Source: Gammaproteobacteria bacterium (lineage in GTDB: Bacteria > Pseudomonadota > Gammaproteobacteria > UBA9214). From it: a DNA stretch of 13,043 nt. The notes beneath the pieces were generated by a model that did no database searches, was not told the DNA's origin, and saw only the letters and a list, made by a program, of their open reading frames with translations. Below are positions 7,599 to 13,043 of this stretch, one piece after another (position 1 is the first letter of the stretch; each line of letters opens with the position of its first letter). The stretch lies in the NCBI GenBank assembly GCA_030635865.1, contig DAOVYA010000018.1, positions 1 through 13,043 on the forward strand, in the 5' to 3' direction. Position numbers and translations under genes: made by a program.

Positions 7599-8513
7599 GT
7601 GACTGTCGCCTCCCTATCGATTTCCGAACTTCGGTCCCACCTGTCTTCCGCATCTGGCCTGGGCCTGAGGGTAGGACCCTTTAGTCTGCGTATCCGCTCA
7701 CCGCTTGCTGCGATTGCCACGTCGGTGCACCGGATGTATGCCGGTTTCGATATCGTCGAAGACATGCCGTTCGCGGACTTTCACGTCAGCGTAAACCGTC
7801 CTGCAAATATCCGTCGCTGGCTGCGCCCGCAGGTCCAGTTCTACCTGGACGGTATGGAACCCTTCAAGCCGCTGCCGTTGCCGCAGGCCTATGCCATGCT
7901 GGAGTGGGGGTTGAACTGGTGCATTTCCAATTTCAGCAACCAATACCTGATTATCCACGCAGGGGTACTCGCCCGGGGCAACCGGGCCGTGGTGATGCCC
8001 GCGCCGCCGGGGTCGGGGAAAAGCACGCTGTGTGCGGGTCTGGTCAGCCGTGGCTGGCGCCTGCTGTCCGATGAATTGACCTTGATCGATACTTGTACGG
8101 GACTGGTCCAGCCGCTCCCGCGGCCGATCAATTTGAAGAATGAGTCAATCGAGGTGATGCGGCGTTTTGCCCCGGATGTGGTACTGGGGGAGGTGGCCCA
8201 CGATACCGCCAAGGGGACTGTTGCCCATATGCAGCCGCCACAGGGGAGTGTGGCGACAATGGGGGTGCCGGCCAGGCCGGCCATGGTGGTTTTCCCGCAG
8301 TACGCTGCGGGCGCAGCGGCCACCCTGGAAAGGGAGGACAGGGGGGTTGCCTATATGGCGTTGGCCGAGAACAGTTTCAACTACAGCCTGCTCGGGACGC
8401 GTGGCTTCGAGGTACTCAAGGCGTTTATTGACCAGTCAGACTGCTACCGTTTCAGCTACGCTGACCTGGATAAGGCGGTCACTGTCTTCGATGAGCTGAT
8501 GGCGGCGCGCTGA
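7599..8513 (+). CDS. HprK-related kinase (HPr-rel-A type)
   Basis: This 304-residue protein starts at GTG 7599, directly after the stop of the PqqD-like gene. The centre aligns by eye with the catalytic core of HPr kinase/phosphorylase. It has IIHAGVLARG with H120 in the place of the HprK catalytic histidine, a P-loop APPGSGKST (135-143), and RGWRLLSDELTLID (151-164). There D158-E159 take the place of the ADD pair in HprK. It lacks the HprK signature stretch; LPRPINLKNESI follows instead, which I recognise from HprK-related kinase A proteins. The first 110 residues are family-specific. True HprK phosphorylates a serine of HPr, and an HprK-like kinase in lasso-peptide clusters phosphorylates the precursor peptide. 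By analogy this enzyme may phosphorylate a substrate delivered by the PqqD-like protein. The substrate is unknown. The stop is 4 bases before the nucleotidyltransferase start. Confidence 0.87.
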   Translation: MTVASLSISELRSHLSSASGLGLRVGPFSLRIRSPLAAIATSVHRMYAGFDIVEDMPFADFHVSVNRPANIRRWLRPQVQFYLDGMEPFKPLPLPQAYAMLEWGLNWCISNFSNQYLIIHAGVLARGNRAVVMPAPPGSGKSTLCAGLVSRGWRLLSDELTLIDTCTGLVQPLPRPINLKNESIEVMRRFAPDVVLGEVAHDTAKGTVAHMQPPQGSVATMGVPARPAMVVFPQYAAGAAATLEREDRGVAYMALAENSFNYSLLGTRGFEVLKAFIDQSDCYRFSYADLDKAVTVFDELMAAR

Positions 8514-8517
8514 TTCC

Positions 8518-9633
8518 ATGGCGAGCCTGTTGGTCAGCGTGTTACGGGACCCGGGGCAGGTTACCCGGCTGTCGCTGGAAGAGTGGGACCTGCTTGTCCG
8601 CCAGGCGCGCCGGACGAACCTGCTGGCGCGCCTGGCTATTGTTCTGGATGAACATGGCCGGTTTGCCGCTATTCCTGAACAGCCCAGGCGGCACCTGGAC
8701 TCCGTGCGGCTGCTCGCCGCTAAACAGCACCGGGACATACGCTGGGAGGTGCGCTCCATCCGGCGCGCCCTGAGGGGGACGGCCATCCCGGTGATCCTGC
8801 TGAAAGGCGCTGCCTATGTTATGGAAGGGTTGTCTGCGGCCAGGGGGCGGCTTGTCTCTGATCTGGATATTCTCGTGCCGCGCGACGACCTCCCGGACAC
8901 GGAGCAGGCGTTGATGATTGCCGGCTGGCAAAGCAGCCACCTTGATAAGCGGGACCAGCGCTATTACCGGAAATGGATGCATGAGCTGCCGCCGCTGAAA
9001 CACATGCGCAGGTTGAGTGTCCTGGACGTACACCACACCCTGGTACCATTGACCTCCCGCTACCATTTCGATGCGACGCCCTTGTTTACAGACGCCAGGG
9101 TTCTGGAAAAGGCGGCCACACCTGTCGATTCCGACCTGCTGGTACTGTCACGTGAGGATATGGTGATACACAGTGCCGTTCACCTGTTCTGTGATGGTGA
9201 GTTCGATCACGGCCTGCGTGATCTGGCGGATCTGGATGACTTGGTCCGGGAGTTTTCACAGACTGCCGGTTTTTGGGAGGCGCTTCAAGGCCGTGCGCGG
9301 ACGCTGCGGCTGGGCCGGCCCGTTTTCTATGCAATGCGTTATCTCCAGCGCATCCTCGGAACCCCGGTTCCTGAGGCATTGCGGGACCCACGGGTGATGG
9401 GTGGGCCGAACCGGTTGATTCAAGGTGTCATGGATTTTCTGTTCATGCGCGCCCTGGAACCTGACCATCCCAGTTGCGATCGCAGCTTCACGGCTTTGGC
9501 ACGCTGGGTATTATATGTCAGGGCCCACTATCTGCGGATGCCCTTGCACCTGTTGCTCCCGCATCTGCTGGGTAAGGTCCTGCGCCGCGACGAATCACCG
9601 CTTGCCGTTGCGGTACGTAATCCCGGCGAGTAG
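8518..9633 (+). CDS. Nucleotidyltransferase family protein (PF14907-like)
   Basis: This 371-residue protein starts with ATG 4 bases after the kinase stop, which indicates one operon. It matches the uncharacterised nucleotidyltransferase family by its ordered motifs: VILLKGAAY (92-100), then RLVSDLDILVPRDDL (111-125) with the metal-binding pair D115 and D117, and VLDVHHTL (168-175) with a candidate third acidic residue D170. A later AVHLFCDGEFDHGLRDLADLDDL segment is typical of this family. Such enzymes would transfer a nucleotide or related group, but the acceptor is not known to me. Relatives occur beside PqqD-like and HprK-like genes in HPr-rel-A and some lasso-peptide loci. Its position suggests it acts on the same substrate as the kinase. 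It ends 19 bases before the convergent ATPase gene, with no obvious terminator between. Confidence 0.87.
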   Translation: MASLLVSVLRDPGQVTRLSLEEWDLLVRQARRTNLLARLAIVLDEHGRFAAIPEQPRRHLDSVRLLAAKQHRDIRWEVRSIRRALRGTAIPVILLKGAAYVMEGLSAARGRLVSDLDILVPRDDLPDTEQALMIAGWQSSHLDKRDQRYYRKWMHELPPLKHMRRLSVLDVHHTLVPLTSRYHFDATPLFTDARVLEKAATPVDSDLLVLSREDMVIHSAVHLFCDGEFDHGLRDLADLDDLVREFSQTAGFWEALQGRARTLRLGRPVFYAMRYLQRILGTPVPEALRDPRVMGGPNRLIQGVMDFLFMRALEPDHPSCDRSFTALARWVLYVRAHYLRMPLHLLLPHLLGKVLRRDESPLAVAVRNPGE

Positions 9634-9652
9634 CGGATTTGAAAAACTGTAT

Positions 9653-11632
9653 TCACTTTTCCTGGGCTCGCCTGATGTAAATCTCGACGCGACGCTTCAG
9701 GCCGGGGTTATAGCTGGTTGAGTGTTCCAGCCTGGTATCGTGATCACCGCGTCCTTCGGATTGAATGCTTGAATCGGTGAGGCCCTGGTTGACGAGGTAA
9801 TCAACGACCGCCTTTGCCCTGAGTTGTGAAAGATGCAAGTTGTATTCGGCTGCTCCGGAAGAGTCGGCATGTCCCACGACCTGAATAGTCAGTTTGTCAC
9901 GATTGCGCAGGATGTCAGCCAGTTTCTCAAGTGCGGGACGCAGGTCATCCCTTATCCGGGTACTGTCAAAAGAAAATACCCCGTTACCACTGAGGTTAAC
10001 CCTGAGGATATCGTCGTCCATTCGTTCAACCAGCAGCCCGTTTCGCTGTAGTTCTTCTTCCAGTTGCAAGGGGTTGGCCTGCGGGAGATCCGGTTCCTGT
10101 ACAGCTATTTCAATTTCTGCTGTGTCAGTTCCCGGTTCATGACTCACCGGAGGTGATTCGTGAGCCACGGTTCCCTTGAGGTTAACCTTGAGGGTATCGT
10201 CGTCCATTCGTTCAACCAGCAGCCTGTTTTGCTGCAGTTCTTCTTCCAGTTGCAACGGGTTGGCCTGCGGGAGATCCGGTTCCTGTACAGCTATTTCAAT
10301 TTCTGCTGCGTCAGTTCCCGGTTCATGACTCACCGGAGGTGATTCGCGAACCACAGTTCCCTTGCCCATATCCTCATCGGGTTCAGTGATGTCAGGTGAT
10401 GATTCCCCGGTCGCAATACTGACACCCTTTTGTATGCCGGAATGAACCCATGCCATCAGGTTCTTTCCAGTCAGCCAGGTCGATGCAGGGTTTGTTGTAT
10501 ACAGCACTGCGAGTGCCAGACCCGTAATCAGCCCGGTTAGTACCGGCAGCCACCATGAACTCCGCTTTCGCGTCTTCTTTTTTTCGGGTTCTGCCTGATC
10601 CAGCGGTCTTTCCTGTTCCCTGGCGGTGACCTGTTCGGGGGGTGTGTCTGAAGATGGTGCAGTTTCCTGTCGGGCTTTTGTGGTTGGCGGCATGGGTTGC
10701 GGCACTCTTTTCGGCGCAGCCGGGGGCGATTGGCGAGCGGGCTCTTCTTCGTAGGTTTCCTGATGCTGGTCTGCTGGCCAAGGAACTGCTGTAGCCATTC
10801 CCGCCGTTTCCATGGGCATCAAGAACTCCTGACGGAGCTCCTCGACAACAATCATTACGTCCGGTATTCCAAGCCGGTGTTTTTCCTCGATACTGCCATG
10901 CAGGAAAAGACGGCTGCAGATCTGGTTTATCTGTCGTGGTATGCCCTGACTGTATTGCTGGATCATGGCATAGGCCTCTTTGCTGATCAGCGGGTCACCC
11001 GTCCATGCCACACGGCGAAGCCGATGTTTGATATATGCCTCGGTGTCATGGCGATCAAGGGACTCGAGATGCGTCGCGGCAATCATGCGTTGACGTAACG
11101 GCTCCATGGAAGGCGCATCCACCATGTTTCGCAATTGCTCCTGGCCAATCAGGAATACTTGCAATAATGGCTGGCCGCCAGCTTGTATGTTGGTCAGCAG
11201 GCGGAGTTCTTCAAGCGCATCCTCAGCCATGTCCTGGGCTTCGTCAACAATCAGCAGGGGGCGTCGTCCCTGCTGAAATTGCTGTTTCAGGAAGCGGTCC
11301 AGTCGTACCAGCACATCAACCTTGTCTTCACCCCCGGGATCCAGATTGAACGAGTAGGCCACCAGGCGGAGCAGATCATCTGCTTTCATCTGTGTAGTTA
11401 CAAGGCTGGCAACTATTGCCTGCTCTGGTTTGAGCGTTCGCAGCAGATCATGGATCAGGGTTGTCTTGCCTGTTCCCGGGCGGCCCGTAATCATGATAAA
11501 TCCCTCGGCGCGCTGGAAGGCGTGGTGCATGTAGGTCATCGCCTTGCGGTAGGTCCGGTGCTGGTAGCAAAATCGGGGATCCGGACTTAAGCGGAAGGGT
11601 TCGGCGCTTAACTGATAGAAGGTTTCATGCAT
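9653..11632 (-). CDS. ExeA-like AAA ATPase with transmembrane helix and C-terminal OmpA-like domain
   Basis: This 659-residue protein is read from ATG 11632 on the minus strand. Residues 1 to about 275 are an ExeA/GspA-type ATPase. The signs are the start FYQLSAEPFRLSPDPRF, Walker A GRPGTGKT (50-57), Walker B LLIVDEAQD (126-134), LIGQEQLR and GIPRQINQIC. The same fold occurs in the ATPase of exosortase (XrtA) loci. A Pro/Gln-rich charged linker follows, then one membrane helix at about 360-383 (WWLPVLTGLITGLALAVLY). Next are two tandem 62-residue repeats (424-485 and 486-547). The C-terminus (about 548-655) is an OmpA-like peptidoglycan-binding domain. D590 in GHAD and R605 in LSQLRA have the same 15-residue spacing as the diaminopimelate-binding pair of E. 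coli OmpA. Classical ExeA carries a PG_binding_1 domain instead. Likely role: an inner-membrane ATPase that grips the cell wall for assembly or export of an envelope complex. No type II secretion genes are nearby. Confidence 0.9.
   Translation of the reverse strand: MHETFYQLSAEPFRLSPDPRFCYQHRTYRKAMTYMHHAFQRAEGFIMITGRPGTGKTTLIHDLLRTLKPEQAIVASLVTTQMKADDLLRLVAYSFNLDPGGEDKVDVLVRLDRFLKQQFQQGRRPLLIVDEAQDMAEDALEELRLLTNIQAGGQPLLQVFLIGQEQLRNMVDAPSMEPLRQRMIAATHLESLDRHDTEAYIKHRLRRVAWTGDPLISKEAYAMIQQYSQGIPRQINQICSRLFLHGSIEEKHRLGIPDVMIVVEELRQEFLMPMETAGMATAVPWPADQHQETYEEEPARQSPPAAPKRVPQPMPPTTKARQETAPSSDTPPEQVTAREQERPLDQAEPEKKKTRKRSSWWLPVLTGLITGLALAVLYTTNPASTWLTGKNLMAWVHSGIQKGVSIATGESSPDITEPDEDMGKGTVVRESPPVSHEPGTDAAEIEIAVQEPDLPQANPLQLEEELQQNRLLVERMDDDTLKVNLKGTVAHESPPVSHEPGTDTAEIEIAVQEPDLPQANPLQLEEELQRNGLLVERMDDDILRVNLSGNGVFSFDSTRIRDDLRPALEKLADILRNRDKLTIQVVGHADSSGAAEYNLHLSQLRAKAVVDYLVNQGLTDSSIQSEGRGDHDTRLEHSTSYNPGLKRRVEIYIRRAQEK
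9992..10363 (-). repeat. Two-copy in-frame tandem duplication of 186 bp
   Basis: Copy A spans 9992-10177 and copy B 10178-10363, directly adjacent. By my alignment they have equal length with about 10 base differences (roughly 95% identity) and no gaps. Each encodes 62 residues of the ExeA/OmpA protein's periplasmic linker, with motifs SPPVSHEPGTD, AEIEIAVQEPDLPQANP, LQLEEELQ and LLVERMDDD. The length is divisible by three, so the frame is kept. High identity points to a recent duplication or to gene conversion between copies. Confidence 0.95.
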
Positions 11633-11835
11633 AGGAATAGCTTGTTTCAGATTTGCAGGAGCAGAACCAGAGTGAATCGGTCGACTCGTTACACTCCGAA
11701 CTGGGATTCAATAAAATGTCCTTTATTTGTATAGAGGTATTCCCTGACCTTGATTCTACAATTATTTGGACTTGTTTGTCTGGCTCTGCTATTTTTTAGC
11801 TGCATTCAGAATAAATTCTGTTGCGGGGGCCGGTT
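11633..11835. promoter_or_regulatory. Divergent intergenic region between the ATPase and periplasmic protein genes
   Basis: About 200 bases, noticeably AT-rich from about 11700 onward, separate two divergent genes and must hold promoters for both. I could not pick a confident -35/-10 pair on either strand. No strong inverted repeat was noticed. Confidence 0.35.
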
Positions 11836-12468
11836 GTGAACAAATATATAAAGGATTTCTCATTCAAGATTGCTGCTGCCGTGTTGCTGGTCAGCCTGAA
11901 CGTCAGCGCTGAAACCGCGACTGACATTGAAACCGATCCGTCTACCCCTGCTGACGCTGCGGGCGGGGATGATTCCGAAACCGTTACAGTCAAGGTAACA
12001 CGTACCAAGGAGGGTGTCGAAGTGGTAACGCCCAACGGGCGGCATATCTTGCTGAAGGATGACCATACCTGGGAATACCTCGAGGTTGAGCAGTTGCCAG
12101 CCAGCGAAAGCGCAGTACTTGCCGTGGTCAACGTCAAGGAGCTTGGCAATACCTGTGATATTGGTTTCAGGCTAACCAATAACCTGCCATACATGATCAA
12201 GAGCCTGGTACCCCGGTTCTCGGTCTATACCAGGGACCAGCAGGTGTTTGAAACCCGCTCCAAGTCATTTAATTCTATCAAGCCGACCGGTAGCCAGTAC
12301 CGGAAGGTTCGTTTTATCGGCATCACCTGCGCGAATATATCGCATCTCAAGCTGCATGGTGCCGATCGTTGCACAATGGGGCCGTTCACAAAATTCGACT
12401 CGGGCGAGGGTGAATGCCTGAAACGGATTTATGTGCAGGAAAGCGATCTGATAAAGGTTATTAAATGA
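11836..12468 (+). CDS. Periplasmic protein of unknown function
   Basis: I chose GTG 11836 as start, giving 210 residues, because a G-rich ribosome site lies 6 bases upstream (11825-11829) and the protein then opens with a well-formed signal peptide. That signal has NKYIKDFSFK, a hydrophobic core (IAAAVLLVSLNV) and cleavage after VSA (residue 25). A TTG at 11821 would add five residues. After the signal comes an acidic low-complexity stretch (about 26-50). Next is VTPNGRHILLKDDHTWEYLE (about 65-84), which resembles the short 'NGR-x-V-x-L-x-DDGTW' element found in many periplasmic proteins. The C-terminal half looks like a beta domain with four cysteines (NTCD, ITCAN, DRCTM, GECL), suitable for two disulfides. 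I do not recognise a named family. It may be independent of its divergent neighbour. Confidence 0.75.
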   Translation: MNKYIKDFSFKIAAAVLLVSLNVSAETATDIETDPSTPADAAGGDDSETVTVKVTRTKEGVEVVTPNGRHILLKDDHTWEYLEVEQLPASESAVLAVVNVKELGNTCDIGFRLTNNLPYMIKSLVPRFSVYTRDQQVFETRSKSFNSIKPTGSQYRKVRFIGITCANISHLKLHGADRCTMGPFTKFDSGEGECLKRIYVQESDLIKVIK

Positions 12469-13043
12469 AGTTTCCGGCAAGCCTGTCGGAATTTTCAGTC
12501 AGTTCTCAATTTGACCAGCTTATCCGGGAGATATTTTATTTGCCTGGTTTAATCTGATCCGGTTTTAATCTGGCAGTAAAGTATTCTTCAGCGGTAATTC
12601 GTAATCATTCCAGCCGCGTAGCAATAGAAGGCTTTAAACAACAGCAAATATAGGCAAATAAGGCCAACAGGCCAATTCTATTGGGCAGTATAAATCGTAT
12701 AAAATCAGTGATTGCAACAGGATACGCGGACTCAGTCGGAACACTACGAACCAGACGGTCGGGAGTTCGACAAGCCGCGTCAGCGGTGCAGAACGCCGGC
12801 TTTACCGGCGGCCCCGAAGGGGCGAGGGCGAAGCCCGAGTAATCTCTCCAGGCGCGCTATTTCTTTTAACAACAAGGAGTTAAGAGATATTTTCGGCGTA
12901 TTTCTCTGGGCGCTATTGCACTAATCTCCGAATTTACGTTCCATTGTGTGAGAGATTGAGGGTGAACATAACAGGCGGGCGACAAATACGAGATCAGGAT
13001 AAGAATTATCTTTCTCGGACCCGGCTAAGCCTTAATGCCCAAA
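12469..13043. other. Non-coding region with several inverted repeats
   Basis: No supported gene was found in these 575 bases. An open frame at 12712-12924 exists, but it runs through stacked hairpins and looks like a by-product. Contents include a short direct repeat (GGTTTAATCTG / GGTTTTAATCTGG near 12546-12573), the hairpin cluster listed separately, and an imperfect stem TCTTTTAAC / GTTAAGAGA (12862-12870 with 12879-12887). An 8-bp inverted pair, AATCTCTC (12841-12848) and GAGAGATT (12950-12957), is also present. The region could hold a small RNA, a decayed repeat or simply spacer. Confidence 0.5.
12775..12836. repeat. Cluster of four successive GC-rich hairpins
   Basis: Four short perfect stems follow one another: CCGC-GTCA-GCGG (12775-12786), CGCCGG-CTTTA-CCGGCG (12794-12810), GCCCC-GAA-GGGGC (12811-12823) and GGGC-GAA-GCCC (12826-12836). 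Hairpins two and three abut exactly, and the last two share a GAA triloop. No T-run follows on either side, so this is not a simple intrinsic terminator. It could be part of a structured RNA, a REP-like repeat or a remnant of a mobile palindrome. Confidence 0.6.

Noticed and set aside
12741..12775. tRNA-Arg-like stretch (CTACGAACC followed by GGTCGGGAGTTCGA)
   Set aside because: The similarity to the anticodon loop and T-loop is suggestive, but neither the anticodon stem nor the T-stem pairs and no acceptor stem or CCA is found. At most a decayed remnant.
12712..12924. Plus-strand frame of 70 codons
   Set aside because: It starts at TTG without a ribosome site and reads through four hairpins; the composition (Arg/Pro-rich) reflects the repeats.
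1..13043. CRISPR array, integrase, transposase or phage genes
   Set aside because: No regularly spaced repeats and no protein with recognisable recombinase or phage motifs were found on either strand.

Overview
The window reads like chromosomal DNA from a free-living gammaproteobacterium. Support for this is the moderately GC-rich coding sequence, the ExeA/GspA-type ATPase, the Tat signal, and periplasmic proteins with ordinary Sec signals. The lineage is an inference; no rRNA, tRNA or phylogenetic marker is present. No mobile element, integrase or CRISPR array was recognised.

Layout. (1) Positions 1-4226, minus strand: one uninterrupted frame of more than 1,408 codons that leaves the window still open. 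It joins a polytopic, VanZ-like membrane half to a soluble heparinase II/III (polysaccharide lyase) half. (2) Positions 4227-5039: about 0.8 kb without a convincing gene, containing a nested palindrome that looks like an operator. (3) Positions 5040-6158, plus strand: a secreted trypsin-like serine protease without a PDZ domain, then a 63-residue membrane protein. (4) Positions 6159-6540: a regulatory stretch with a hairpin at the preceding stop codon, two overlapping dyads, and a well-spaced candidate sigma-54 promoter. (5) Positions 6541-9633, plus strand: a compact cluster of a Tat-exported Cys/His-rich protein of unknown function, a PqqD-like (RRE-type) protein, an HprK-related kinase and a PF14907-type nucleotidyltransferase. 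The last three match what protein family collections call the HPr-rel-A system, whose function is not known to me. (6) Positions 9653-11632, minus strand, convergent with the cluster: an ExeA-like AAA ATPase with one transmembrane helix, a 62-residue tandem duplication and a C-terminal OmpA-like peptidoglycan-binding domain. (7) Positions 11836-12468, plus strand: an unrecognised periplasmic protein with four cysteines. (8) Positions 12469-13043: non-coding, with a run of four GC-rich hairpins.

How the parts may fit. The strongest candidate for a little-described system is the cluster at 6541-9633. A PqqD-type peptide-binding protein, a kinase and a nucleotidyltransferase lie directly downstream of a secreted protein that carries an unusually long extension before its twin-arginine motif. 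My inference is that the extension or the C-terminus is recognised and modified in the cytoplasm before folded export through Tat. The envelope ATPase and the lyase/VanZ fusion suggest a cell-surface or exopolysaccharide theme, as in exosortase-type loci, but no exosortase or PEP-CTERM protein is visible here.
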